The notes below the pieces were generated by a model that was not told the origin of the DNA, did not search any database, and saw nothing but the letters and a program-made list of their open reading frames with translations. From Labilithrix sp. (lineage in GTDB: Bacteria; Myxococcota_A; Polyangia; Polyangiales; Polyangiaceae): a stretch of DNA of 64,000 nucleotides. Both the position numbers and the translations under genes were made by a program. The stretch spans positions 496,001-560,000 of the forward strand of contig JAHBWE010000001.1 in the NCBI GenBank assembly GCA_019637155.1, written 5' to 3'. Each line of letters begins with the position of its first letter. Positions within the stretch are counted from its first letter, which is position 1. Shown in pieces: positions 8,777-19,205 of this stretch.

Positions 8777-11734
8777 TCAGTTCGTCGCCGGTGCGGGCGC
8801 GCTCGGCTTCTCCGCGACGATCTCGACGGTGGCGCCGCGCTCGAGGCCGAGCGTCAGCTTCGTGCCGGGCGACGCGTGCGTGAGGCCGGCGAACAGATAG
8901 CCGCTGTCGCCGGTGACGTCGTGGCCGTCGACGGAGACGATGACGTCGCCCGCGACGATGCCCGCCCGCGCCGCGGCGGTGCCGGGGCGCACCGCCTTCA
9001 CCGTGATCGGCCCCGGCTCCATGCCCGGCCGCGGCTCCCAGCCCTGCGTGACGACGCCGAGGTCGCCGGTGAGCGCGCCCTTCGCGCGGGCCTTCACCGC
9101 GCGGAGCGGCGGCAGCTCGGTCGCGCGCCCCGCCTCGATCGTGAGCGGGAAGAAGATCGGCGCCCAGCCGGACTCGGGCGAGAACGCGAGGATCATGCTC
9201 TTCCCCGGCGGGGCCCGCTCGAGCTCGAAGCGCCCGTCGGCGTCGGTCACGTGGCGCCGGTCGTCGTTGCCGATCGGGATCGAGCCGATGTTGCCGTCGT
9301 TCGGCGTCGCGAAGACGGACATGCCGGCGACCGCCGCGCCGCCCTCGAGCGCGACGATCCGCCCGCGCACGGTGGTGTGCGGCTCGAGCGTGAGCGCGAC
9401 GCCCTCCTTCTTCTCGCCCTGACCGATCGCGATCGTCGTGCTCGCGCGTCCCTCCGCCGCCTCCGCCGCGATCGTGTACTGACCGGGCGGCAGATCGCCG
9501 AGCGCCCAGCGCGTGCTGCGGAAGACGTCCTCGCGCCGCGTCACGCCGGTCTTCGGATCGTTCGCGCCGATCGTGAACCGCTCCGGCAGCTTCCCGCTCG
9601 TGACCGCGAGCGTGCCGGAGACCGCGCCCTCGCGCCGGATCGTGATCGTGACGCTGGTCCCGATTTTGATGTTTTCGACCGCGGCCTCGCCGCCGCCCTT
9701 GCGGAACGCGCAGACGGTGTAGCTGCCCGGCGCGAGCTTGCCGATCGTGAAGTTGCCGTCGGTGTCGACGAGGACCGCGCCGGTCCCGCCCCAGCGATGG
9801 CCGAGCAAGCGCCGCGCCTCGCCAGGGGCCGCGCCGGCGCTGTCGGACTCGCGCCGCGCGTCGACGAAGGCGTCGTTCACGACGTCGCCGTCCTCCGCCG
9901 TCACCTTGCCGCGGATCTCGCCGCGCCGGCTGTCCACCGTCAGCTTCACGCGCGCGGTCTGCCCGGGCGTCACGGAGACGAACGCGCCCTGCACGTCGTC
10001 GTCCTTGCTCCCCGGCGCGCGCGCGCCGTCCTGCGCGTACGCGTGGTAGTCGCCGGCGCGCACGTTGGTGAAGACGAACGTGCCGTCGTCCTTCGTCGTC
10101 GTCCCGTTGGTGAACCAATCGCGGTGCTCCCCGGCGAGCCCCACGCGGAGGCCGCCGACGGGGCCGCCGCTCTCGTCGACGACCGATCCCTCGACGCGCC
10201 CGCCGGCGGGGAGGATGACCTCCAGGTTCACGATGTCGCCGTCGACCTTCACCTCGAGCGGCTCCGCGAGCGGCGTCACTCCTTCTCCGCGGACCTCGAG
10301 CGACCACGGGCCGCGCGTGAGCCCGCGGACGTGGAAGGTGCCGTCGCGCGCCGAGGTCGCGTGCGACCAGCGCATCCGCGCGCGGGGGTCCTCCTTGTTG
10401 GAGGAATGGAGCGAGAGGTCCGCGTCCGCGATCGGCCTCCGCGTCGCGTCGAGCACGACGCCGCGGATCGAGAGCCCGGTCGTGACCTTCCAGACGACGC
10501 CGCGGACGGGCTCCTTCGCGATCGTGATCGGCTCGTAGGTGTCCTCGCTCGCGGCGTTCTCGCAGCGCACGTTCGACCGGTAGGTGCCGGCGAAGAGCCC
10601 GTCGAGGTGGACCTGGCCGTCGTCGTCGGAGCGCGCGTGGGTGCTGGCGCTCGAGCCCTTCTGCGCGAGCCAGACCTCGCAGCCGGCGATCGGCTTGCCG
10701 TCGTGGACGACGCGGCCGGTGACGGAGAGCGCCTCGTGGACCTCGATCACGACCTCGCGCGACGTCTCGGCGAGGCCGAGGAGCGTGCTCTCGGACGCGC
10801 TCCCCCAGCGATGAAGCGCCGACGCCTTCGTCCGGTAGCGTCCCGGCTCGAGGCCGCGGATGCGGAAGCGCCCCTCCGCGTCGGTCATCGCGGAGCGGCT
10901 GTCCAGGCCGCCGTCGCCGAAGTCGAAGCCCTCCGCGGGCTCCGCGATCACGCGCGCGTCGGGGACCGGCGTCTCGGTGCCGGCCTCGACGACGCGGCCT
11001 TGGAGGACGGACTCGGGCGTGAGGTCGATCTCGAGGACCTGACCGGGGGCGACGCCGTCGGTGCTTCCTTCGGTGTAGCCGTCGGCGAGCGCGCGCGCGT
11101 GGACGGCGCCCTCCTTCGCCCAGGCCTCGAACTCTCCCGCCGCGTTCGTCTGCGTGACGCTCGAAGCGCGCGGATCCCAGAAGCCTCCTTGTCCCACGTG
11201 GACGAGCGCGCCGGCGATCGGACCGCCCGCGATGTCCTTCACGCGACCGCGTACGAGGACGGCGTCGCCGGTGAGGACGAGGTCGACGTCGGTGCGCGTC
11301 TTGCCGCTCGCGAGCTCGATCGGGTCGCGCCACCGCGCCGGCGGCCGTCGCGCCGCGGACGCGGTGACGCGGTAGCTCGCGGGCGGCAGGTCTTCGATGC
11401 GGTAGCGGCCGTCGGCGCCGGTCGTCGCGCAGCGCGGGCGATCGGTCTCCGCCGAGGCGAGGCGCGCCGACGACGCGAACGCGCAGACGTTCGCGCCCGC
11501 GATCGGCTTGCCGGTCTCGTCGGCGACACGTCCGCCGATCGCGCCGCGCGGCAGCGTCGCCGCGTTCACCGCGGTGAGGGCAGGGCTCGCGCTCGCGCTC
11601 GCGTCGTTCGCGGCGTTCGGCGCGTTCGGGCCGGCCGCCGTGCTCGGCTCGCGCTCGCGGCGAAGGAGGACGAACGCGATGACGGCGACGACGAGGGCGA
11701 GGACGGCGAGGTAGAAGCGGGAGGCCTTCTCCAT
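8777..11734 (-). CDS. Large membrane-anchored protein with repeated carboxypeptidase-regulatory-like domains and a C-terminal PDZ domain
   Basis: The 985-residue protein has an N-terminal membrane anchor (residues 7-25), an Ala/Pro linker, then about nine repeats of a prealbumin-like beta-sandwich (CarboxypepD_reg). Each starts with a G-x-V-x-D-x-x-G-x-P-(I/V)-x-(G/D)-A-x-V consensus: GRVADETGKPIAGANV near 67, GRVKDIAGGPIAGALV near 158, GRVVEAGTETPVPDARV, GRVVHDGKPIAGCEV, GVVLDATRRPIADADL, GSVVDESGGPVGGLRV and others. The last 90 residues form a PDZ-like domain (VKAVRPGTAAARAGIVAGDV, VSVDGHDVTG). The fold suggests an extracytoplasmic scaffold or adhesion protein tethered to the inner membrane; no enzyme site is visible. 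It lies upstream of the toxin-antitoxin pair on the same strand. Confidence 0.82.
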   Translation of the reverse strand: MEKASRFYLAVLALVVAVIAFVLLRREREPSTAAGPNAPNAANDASASASPALTAVNAATLPRGAIGGRVADETGKPIAGANVCAFASSARLASAETDRPRCATTGADGRYRIEDLPPASYRVTASAARRPPARWRDPIELASGKTRTDVDLVLTGDAVLVRGRVKDIAGGPIAGALVHVGQGGFWDPRASSVTQTNAAGEFEAWAKEGAVHARALADGYTEGSTDGVAPGQVLEIDLTPESVLQGRVVEAGTETPVPDARVIAEPAEGFDFGDGGLDSRSAMTDAEGRFRIRGLEPGRYRTKASALHRWGSASESTLLGLAETSREVVIEVHEALSVTGRVVHDGKPIAGCEVWLAQKGSSASTHARSDDDGQVHLDGLFAGTYRSNVRCENAASEDTYEPITIAKEPVRGVVWKVTTGLSIRGVVLDATRRPIADADLSLHSSNKEDPRARMRWSHATSARDGTFHVRGLTRGPWSLEVRGEGVTPLAEPLEVKVDGDIVNLEVILPAGGRVEGSVVDESGGPVGGLRVGLAGEHRDWFTNGTTTKDDGTFVFTNVRAGDYHAYAQDGARAPGSKDDDVQGAFVSVTPGQTARVKLTVDSRRGEIRGKVTAEDGDVVNDAFVDARRESDSAGAAPGEARRLLGHRWGGTGAVLVDTDGNFTIGKLAPGSYTVCAFRKGGGEAAVENIKIGTSVTITIRREGAVSGTLAVTSGKLPERFTIGANDPKTGVTRREDVFRSTRWALGDLPPGQYTIAAEAAEGRASTTIAIGQGEKKEGVALTLEPHTTVRGRIVALEGGAAVAGMSVFATPNDGNIGSIPIGNDDRRHVTDADGRFELERAPPGKSMILAFSPESGWAPIFFPLTIEAGRATELPPLRAVKARAKGALTGDLGVVTQGWEPRPGMEPGPITVKAVRPGTAAARAGIVAGDVIVSVDGHDVTGDSGYLFAGLTHASPGTKLTLGLERGATVEIVAEKPSAPAPATN

Positions 11735-11769
11735 TCGGCGCAGCCTACGCGATGTAGTAAGGAAGGCTC

Positions 11770-13254
11770 GTGCGTCGTTTCGTCCTCACCCTCGCCACCG
11801 CCGCGCTCGTGCTCTCCGCCGGAGGCCACGCGCGCTCCGACGGCGCGAAGGCCGCGAAGGCGCCGGAGCTCGACGCCGCGATCCGCGCGCTCGTGCGCGA
11901 TCGCACGTTCTCGAACGCGCAGATCGGGATCGTGATCATGGACGCGGACTCGGGCGAGGTCCTCGCGCAGCACGGCGAGCACGCCGTCCTCAACCCTGCG
12001 TCGAACGCGAAGTGCTACACCGCCGCGGCCGCGCTCTCGATCCTGAAGGGCTCGCATCGCTACCACACGACGCTCGCGGGGAAGGTGAACGGCAACGGGA
12101 TCGCGAACATGGTCCTCAAGGGCCAGGGCGATCCGTCGCTCCAGACGGAGGACCTCTACGGCCTCGTCGTCGAGCTCAAGGCGCACGGCATCCGCCGCGT
12201 CGACGGCGATCTCCTCGTCGATCAGCGCTACTTCGACGAGCAGACGACGCCGCCCGCCTTCGAGCAGCAACCCAACGAGTGGGCCGCGTTCCGCGCGCCG
12301 GTGAGCGCGGTGGCGCTCAACGCGAACACGATCACGCTGATGATCCGCCCGACCACGCAAGGTCAGGCCGCGACGTCGTGGTTCGATCCGCCCGGCTTCG
12401 TGAACGTCGAAGGCTCGGTGAAGACGGGCGACGACGGCGCGGACTCGGTCGGGCTCTCGCTCGAGGGCAGCGCCGACAAGCGGATGAACGCGAAGCTCTC
12501 CGGAACGATCGGCGGCGACGCGAAGCTCGTTCGCTACACGCGGCGGGTGGAGGACCCGCGCCTCCTCGCCGGCTACGCGCTGAAGGCGATCCTCGAAGAG
12601 ACGGGGGTGAAGGTCGGCGGCGAGGTGAAGCTCGGCTCGGCCGACAAGCAGGACAAGCCGGTGACGATCGCGCGGCACGAGTCGTCGCCGCTCTCGACGC
12701 TGCTCTACGCGCTCGGGAAGAGCAGCGACAACTTCTACGCCGAGATGGTCTTCAAGACGATCTCGGCGGAGGCGAAGCGCCCCGGCAAGAGCGCCGACGC
12801 GGCGGACGCGGTCGCGAGCTGGGTCACGAAGAACGACCTCGGCGACACCGGCGTCGTGATCAAGAACGGGTCGGGCCTCTTCGACTCGAACCGCACCACC
12901 GCCTTCAGCGTGGCGAAGCTCCTTCGTCACGCCTGGCAGGACCCCGCGATCAAGAGCGAGTTCGTCGCGCAGCTCGCGATCGGCGGCGTCGACGGCACGC
13001 TCCACAAACGCTTCGGCGCGCTCGGTCGCTCGCACCGCGCCATCCGCGCGAAGACGGGCACGCTCGACGACGCGATCGCGCTCTCGGGCTACGTCCTCGG
13101 ACCGCCGGGGAAGAGCACGATCGCGTTCTCGATCCTCTTCAACAAGGTCTCTGGACACGGTGCGTCAGCGCGCTCCGCCGCCGACAAGCTCGTGGAGCTC
13201 GTCCACGAACGGCAGTGGGAGTCGGGCTCGGGCTCGGGCGAAAAGAAGAAGTGA
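11770..13254 (+). CDS. dacB: D-alanyl-D-alanine carboxypeptidase/endopeptidase (PBP4 type, peptidase S13)
   Basis: The enzyme trims peptidoglycan stem peptides and cross-links in the periplasm. All three active-site motifs of the family are visible: SNAK (SXXK, in NPASNAKCYTAAAAL, about residue 78), SDN (SXN, in GKSSDNFYAEMVFKT, about residue 319) and KTG (AKTGTLDDAIALSGY, about residue 424). A signal peptide precedes DGAKAAKAPELDAA. The start is GTG 11770 with AAGGAAGG at 11759-11766. The 494-residue length matches DacB with its extra domain between SXXK and SXN. The divergent large gene starts 35 bp away, so the two share a short promoter region. Confidence 0.93.
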   Translation: MRRFVLTLATAALVLSAGGHARSDGAKAAKAPELDAAIRALVRDRTFSNAQIGIVIMDADSGEVLAQHGEHAVLNPASNAKCYTAAAALSILKGSHRYHTTLAGKVNGNGIANMVLKGQGDPSLQTEDLYGLVVELKAHGIRRVDGDLLVDQRYFDEQTTPPAFEQQPNEWAAFRAPVSAVALNANTITLMIRPTTQGQAATSWFDPPGFVNVEGSVKTGDDGADSVGLSLEGSADKRMNAKLSGTIGGDAKLVRYTRRVEDPRLLAGYALKAILEETGVKVGGEVKLGSADKQDKPVTIARHESSPLSTLLYALGKSSDNFYAEMVFKTISAEAKRPGKSADAADAVASWVTKNDLGDTGVVIKNGSGLFDSNRTTAFSVAKLLRHAWQDPAIKSEFVAQLAIGGVDGTLHKRFGALGRSHRAIRAKTGTLDDAIALSGYVLGPPGKSTIAFSILFNKVSGHGASARSAADKLVELVHERQWESGSGSGEKKK

Positions 13255-13385
13255 CGGGTGGATCGCCCGAACATCTTCGAAGGCGACGAAGAGGATCCCT
13301 CGCCAAGTAGTTGTAGGCACATATATGGGGATGCGGCCGTGGACCGCTGCTTGCACCAAATTTGGGGGGAGCTCTGCGCCGATGG

Positions 13386-14063
13386 CTACGCGAGCGCGGC
13401 GGTCGACACGTGGGTCGGCGCGCCGCCGTCGGACGGCAGCGCGTGGAAGTCGACGCGTGCGCGCGCGAGATCGAGCACCGCGTAGCCGGGGCCGTGATCG
13501 CGCGCGAGCGTGCCGGGGTTCACGACGAAGAGGGGAGGCTTGCCCGTCCCGCGCTCGAACCGCCGCGCCATCGTCTTGTGGGTGTGGCCGCCGACCATGA
13601 CGCGGATCGTGGGATCGAAGAGGACCTTGAGGAGATCGTCGTTCGACGAGATCGCGTACCCGTAATCGTCGGGTCCGAGCTTGCACATGTCGTTCGCTCC
13701 GACGCCGTGACAGAGGAGGAGCTTCCCGCCCGCGACGTCGATCGACACGGTCTGGGGGAGCTCCTTCAAGAAGCCGATCGACTCGACGGCGAGGTCGGTC
13801 ATGCGGTGGGCGTTCGGGAGCGTCCGCAGATCGTCGGAGCGGATCCAGCGATCGTGGTTGCCGCGCACGACCGTGACGCCGCGCGCGGCGAGGAGGGCGC
13901 AGACGCGGTCCACGTTCCCGAACCCGTCGACGAGGTCGCCGGTGCAGAGGACGCGGTCGACCTTGGCGGCCGCGATCGCGTCGAGGGCGCGTGCGAGGAG
14001 CTGGTCTTCCGCGTGGACGTCCCCGATGAGGCCGAATCTCAAGGCCCCGATTCTACGCGACAA
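13386..14063 (-). CDS. Calcineurin-like metallophosphoesterase (YfcE/MJ0936 type)
   Basis: The protein shows the metal-binding motifs of the family in order: GDVHAED (GDXH, residue 14), GDLVDG (GDXXD), GNHDR (GNHD/E), LCHG and GGHTHK (GHTH), with 225 residues as expected. It should hydrolyse a phosphomonoester or phosphodiester in the cytoplasm; the substrate cannot be read from sequence. The 130 bp between it and the convergent dacB stop hold no credible gene. Its upstream region (14064-14301) is noticeably richer in A/T and probably contains its promoter. Confidence 0.88.
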   Translation of the reverse strand: MSRRIGALRFGLIGDVHAEDQLLARALDAIAAAKVDRVLCTGDLVDGFGNVDRVCALLAARGVTVVRGNHDRWIRSDDLRTLPNAHRMTDLAVESIGFLKELPQTVSIDVAGGKLLLCHGVGANDMCKLGPDDYGYAISSNDDLLKVLFDPTIRVMVGGHTHKTMARRFERGTGKPPLFVVNPGTLARDHGPGYAVLDLARARVDFHALPSDGGAPTHVSTAALA

Positions 14064-14189
14064 AACAGGAACACCCGCCGTGGCCGTCGCCTGGGGAAGG
14101 GCAACGCCGCGACGGGTGATCGGAGAGACGAGGGAACGAGGGAGGAGAACGAAGAAAAGTTAGTGATATTCGATGCTAAGCTAGTGACC

Positions 14190-14205
14190 GCCGAATCGCT
14201 TCGGC
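14190..14205. other. Short hairpin in the AT-richer divergent spacer
   Basis: GCCGAA-TCGC-TTCGGC is a perfect 6-bp stem with a 4-nt loop between the divergent phosphoesterase and TerB-like genes. The surrounding 14150-14235 stretch is the AT-richest of this spacer. No T-run follows on either strand, so an operator or a leader structure is likelier than a terminator. Confidence 0.25.
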
Positions 14206-14301
14206 CTAAGTATCAGGTTGTACGGGAGGGTAGGTGGGAATCTTCCCTCCAAAAGTTTCTCCGCGCTCGGGGCGGGGTGCGGCTGCTAGGGTCGCGCGCC
14301 G

Positions 14302-14589
14302 ATGGACCCGAAGCGGAAGCTGAAAGGGATGCTCGCGCGGATCTTCTCGGACGCGGTCGCCGAGGAGCACGAGCGGAAGGAGCTCGCGGACTACCTCGCC
14401 TCGGGCGCGCTCTCGAGCGACGACGTGAAGGAGGTCATCGCGGACTTCGTCGCGACGACGTGGAAGATCACGATCGCGGACGGCGTCGTGTCGGATCGCG
14501 AGAAGGAGCGGCTCCGCGAGATCGTCGCGGTGCTGAAGCTCGACGCCGACGCGGTCCCCGCCGAGTGGGCGCGCGTCCTCGAGGCTTGA
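14302..14589 (+). CDS. Small TerB-like helical protein
   Basis: This 95-residue, all-helical acidic protein carries ITIADGVVSDREKERLREIV, which matches the conserved acidic (D/E)G-x-(V/I)-(S/D)-x-x-E block of TerB/DjlA-type domains that bind metal. The N-terminal KRKLKGMLARIFSDAV is basic. Function is unknown; the family appears in tellurite resistance and in stress-related membrane assemblies. It is convergent with the sigma factor gene, 37 bp away. Confidence 0.65.
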   Translation: MDPKRKLKGMLARIFSDAVAEEHERKELADYLASGALSSDDVKEVIADFVATTWKITIADGVVSDREKERLREIVAVLKLDADAVPAEWARVLEA

Positions 14590-14626
14590 CCGCGCTCTCT
14601 ATGCTGGTTCGCGCCGTAGCGTTCGC

Positions 14627-16180
<1,554 letters not shown>

Positions 16181-16325
16181 GCGCGGAGACTCAGAAGGCT
16201 GGGCCGGCCATGGTAGCGACATCCCCGGCGGGGTGTCCGCTGGAAAAGGGCTGCAAGGAACATTCTCGGCGGCAGCTCGGCAGAACGGCTGGCTTTTGGC
16301 GGGCGGCGAGGGGTAAGGAGGCAGC

Positions 16326-18245
16326 GTGCCAACGAAGCTTCCGCTCTCTCTCGGACGGATCGTCCGCGCCGTCCTGCGGAAGCGCCCGTCGTTCGCGAGC
16401 GCGGCCGTCGCGGGGTCGCTCATGCACGCGGCCGGCCACGGTTTCCTCGCGGGGGCGGCGGGCCTCTTGGCGAGGGCGCTGGCCGCGGGGACCGAGGGGT
16501 CGAGGCATGCCCCGATGGACGTCGGATCCACATCGTGGGCGCTGCTCCTCGCGCTCGCCGGCGTCGGCGCGGCCGCGCTGAAGCTCGCCGGCGGCGCGCT
16601 CTCCTCCTGGTCCGAGGCCCGCATCGCGAGCGAGGCCGCCGCAACGGTCCGGCTCGCCGTGCTGGACGGGGTTCTCGACGTCGGGGACACGGCCCGGCTG
16701 GGGGTGACCGGCTCGACGCCGGAGCGCGCGGCTTCTACCGAGCGCCGCGGCGATCTCGCGGCCTCCGCTGAAGCCGCGATTCCGATGTCGCGCGCCTCCC
16801 GTGAAGCCGCGATTCCGGTGTCGCGGGGCTCTGCCGAAGCCGCGGTTCCGATGTCGCGTGGGGAGCGGCTTGCGGGGTTGACGAGTCGCGTGCAGGACGT
16901 CGAGCGCGGCGTCGCGCAGGGGGTGCTCGCGGAGGTGCGCGCCGTGATCGCGCTCGTGCCGCTGGCGGTGTTGCTCGTCGTGCTCGCGCCGCGGCTCGCG
17001 TGGAGCGCGGTCGCTGCGCTCGCGGCGTTCGGAGGGCTCGCGTTCGTGTTGCGGCGTGCGTTCAAGCGCGCCCACGCGCGCGCGGCGGTGTCGGCCGGCG
17101 CGCTCGTCGCGGCGGCGGACGAAGCCGTCCGTCACGCCGAGCTGTGGGCGACCTACGGCGCGACGCGGCGGATCCGCGCGCACGTCGCCGGCGTCGGCCG
17201 CGCGATCGCGCGCGAGTCGGCGGCGGTGCGTGTCCGCGCCGCGCTGCTCTCGTCGACGAGCGAGGTCCTCGGCGCGGTCGCGCTCGCGCTCGTCCTCTTC
17301 CTCGCGGCGCGCGGCCTCCTCGGCGTCGACCACGCGACGGTGGTCCCCTTCGCGATCGTCTTCTTCATGGCCTACAAGCCGCTCCGCGATCTCGTCGAGG
17401 CGCGCCTCGAGCGGTCGCGCGGCGAAGAAGCTCTGCGCGCGGCGCTCGCGGGGTCTCGCTCGACGTCGTGGCTTCGCTCATCCCAGAGACGGGGTGAGGG
17501 CGCGAAGGGGGTTGGGAGGAGCTCGGCGTTGAAGAGCCTCGTGCTCGACGGCGTCGCGACGGTGTACGGGCGGCATGCGCCGATGACGGTGACGGTCCCT
17601 CCCGGCGCGATCGTCGCCGTCGTCGGGCCGACCGGCGTCGGCAAGACGTCGCTCCTCCGCGCGCTGCTCGGGCTCGCGCCATTGCATGCAGGGTGCATCT
17701 ATTGGGGAGACGCGCGCATCGATCGCGCAGGCGTCGGCCCCGGCGAGCGGCCGTTCGCGTGGGTGCCGCAGGACGCGCCCGTCGTCGGCGACACGCTCGC
17801 GATCAACGTCGGGCTCGGGCGCGCGGACGACGACAGTGAGGTCGTCGATCCGGCGCCGTTCCTCGAGCGGCTCGGCGCGCCGAGCCTGCCCGCCGACGCG
17901 ACGACGCGCCCGCTCTCGGGCGGCGAGCGCCAGTGGATCGCGGTCGCGCGCGCGCTCGCGAGCGGACAGCCCGCGCTCCTCCTCGACGAGCCGACGAGCG
18001 CGCTCGATCCCGCCTCGGAGGAGCGCCTCCTCGCTGCCCTCGCGCGCCTTCGCGGCGCGCGCACCGTCATCCTCGTCACACACCGCGCAGCCCCGCTCGC
18101 GATCGCGGACATGGTCCTACGACTCGAGGACGAGGCCCTACGAATCGAGGACGTCGAGGCGGGGGCCGGGCGCGATCGTGAGCTCGTCGCTGCGCACGAG
18201 GTCGCCGTCGAGGACGATCGCGCCTTCGCCGCTCGGGAAGCGTAG
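16326..18245 (+). CDS. ABC exporter, fused membrane and ATP-binding domains
   Basis: A half-transporter of 639 residues. The N-terminal part has membrane helices at about residues 30-50, 70-90, 205-245 and 310-350, interrupted by a cytoplasmic loop with an 11-residue repeat. The ATPase domain (about 400-620) has Walker A ([10 protein letters not shown]), Q-loop (WVPQDAP), signature (LSGGERQ), Walker B (ALLLDEPTS) and the H-loop (LVTHR). Partners would be a second copy of itself; the substrate is unknown. The last 35 codons overlap the convergent lipid-kinase gene by 108 bp. It diverges from the sigma factor gene with a 145-bp spacer. Confidence 0.87.
   Translation: MPTKLPLSLGRIVRAVLRKRPSFASAAVAGSLMHAAGHGFLAGAAGLLARALAAGTEGSRHAPMDVGSTSWALLLALAGVGAAALKLAGGALSSWSEARIASEAAATVRLAVLDGVLDVGDTARLGVTGSTPERAASTERRGDLAASAEAAIPMSRASREAAIPVSRGSAEAAVPMSRGERLAGLTSRVQDVERGVAQGVLAEVRAVIALVPLAVLLVVLAPRLAWSAVAALAAFGGLAFVLRRAFKRAHARAAVSAGALVAAADEAVRHAELWATYGATRRIRAHVAGVGRAIARESAAVRVRAALLSSTSEVLGAVALALVLFLAARGLLGVDHATVVPFAIVFFMAYKPLRDLVEARLERSRGEEALRAALAGSRSTSWLRSSQRRGEGAKGVGRSSALKSLVLDGVATVYGRHAPMTVTVPPGAIVAVVGPTGVGKTSLLRALLGLAPLHAGCIYWGDARIDRAGVGPGERPFAWVPQDAPVVGDTLAINVGLGRADDDSEVVDPAPFLERLGAPSLPADATTRPLSGGERQWIAVARALASGQPALLLDEPTSALDPASEERLLAALARLRGARTVILVTHRAAPLAIADMVLRLEDEALRIEDVEAGAGRDRELVAAHEVAVEDDRAFAAREA
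16767..16865 (+). repeat. 33-bp in-frame tandem repeat, three copies
   Basis: Three adjacent 33-bp units at 16767, 16800 and 16833 encode [22 protein letters not shown] and [11 protein letters not shown] (residues 148-180 of the ABC exporter). Copies differ at several third positions as well as at amino-acid positions. The repeat sits in the segment between membrane helices, where typical exporters have a coupling region without such a repeat. Confidence 0.85.
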
Positions 18246-19160
18246 CGAGATCGAGCGCGCGAGCATGTCGACGCGCGGACCGCGCAGCGGCTTGCCGGCG
18301 AGGACGCGGAACATCTGCGGTCCGAGCGCGCGCGGACCGAGCGGCGTCGCGACGACGTGGAAGCGTCGCTCGAGCGGCGCGCCCGCCTCGTCCGCGCGAT
18401 AGAGCAAGCGGAGCCCGAGCCCCACGTCCGCGACGACGCTCGCGCAGAGGAGGCTCACGCGATCGAACGGCGCGGCCTCACCGTCGACGTCGAGCGCGCA
18501 CGGCGCCGGCTCGAGCACACGCCGCGCGAGCCCCCCGCCGACGAAGCTCCCCACGAAGACACGCGCGACGATCCCCGCCGCCGTCACGATCCCGTCCGCC
18601 CCCCGCGCCTCGTAAACCTCGAAGAACCGCGACACGAGCCCGGCCCCGACGATGAAACAAACCCGCTCCTCGCCCGCGGCGCCCGGCGCCGAGTGGCCAT
18701 CCCGCTCCTCTCGCGTGCCTTGCGTCGAGACGTGAGAAAGACGCTCCGCCGGCGTGACCTGAACATGCAGCGTCGAGCGTCGCGTCGACGCTGCGGTGCC
18801 GGCGACGACGGCGTCGACCAAGCGTCGCGTGTACGCGACGGGATCGCCGCGCATGCCCCATCCGCGCGCGACGGTGTTCACCGTGCCGCCGGGCGCGAGC
18901 GCGACGGGCGGCAGGGGCGCGCCGCCGAACGCGCGCGCGAGCGCGGTGACGCCGGCGGCGTGCGAGCCGTCGCCGCCGCCGAGCACGACCGGCGCCGGCT
19001 CCGCCGCGACGCGCGCCGCCGCCGCCGCGAGCTCCGCGAGCGAGCGCGTCTCGATCGTCGTGACCGTCGCGCGCGCGCGACACTGCTCGGCGAGGAGCGG
19101 CCCCTCGCTCGTCAGCCCGCGCGCGCGGCGATTCACGATGATCCAAGCCTTGCGCTCCAC
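18138..19160 (-). CDS. Diacylglycerol/lipid kinase family protein
   Basis: The start is GTG 19160, five bases after an AAGGAG. The N-terminus WIIVNRRARGLTSEGP and the nucleotide-binding loop VVLGGGDGSHAAGVTALA (family consensus GGDGT) followed by LAPGGTVNTVARGWGM define the DAGK catalytic domain; the C-terminal half is the beta-sandwich lobe ([24 protein letters not shown]). Such enzymes phosphorylate diacylglycerol, ceramide or a related lipid at the membrane. The family's usual GT in GGDGT is GS here, a conservative change. Length 340 aa is normal. The 3' end overlaps the ABC exporter by 108 bp tail to tail. Confidence 0.87.
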   Translation of the reverse strand: MERKAWIIVNRRARGLTSEGPLLAEQCRARATVTTIETRSLAELAAAAARVAAEPAPVVLGGGDGSHAAGVTALARAFGGAPLPPVALAPGGTVNTVARGWGMRGDPVAYTRRLVDAVVAGTAASTRRSTLHVQVTPAERLSHVSTQGTREERDGHSAPGAAGEERVCFIVGAGLVSRFFEVYEARGADGIVTAAGIVARVFVGSFVGGGLARRVLEPAPCALDVDGEAAPFDRVSLLCASVVADVGLGLRLLYRADEAGAPLERRFHVVATPLGPRALGPQMFRVLAGKPLRGPRVDMLARSISLRFPSGEGAIVLDGDLVRSDELTIAPGPRLDVLDS

Positions 19161-19205
19161 GACGGCTCCTTGTCGACACCCGAACGAGAAGCTACCCCTT
19201 ACAAC

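Noticed and set aside
8876..11935. A 1019-codon open frame on the plus strand opposite the large multi-domain gene.
   Set aside because: It is a GC-driven antisense frame made of Arg/Ala/Asp/Gly-rich sequence without domains; the minus-strand frame has clear repeats, a membrane anchor and a PDZ domain.
13258..13485. A 75-codon plus-strand frame after dacB.
   Set aside because: Its second half overlaps the 3' end of the phosphoesterase gene and it has no Shine-Dalgarno or motif.
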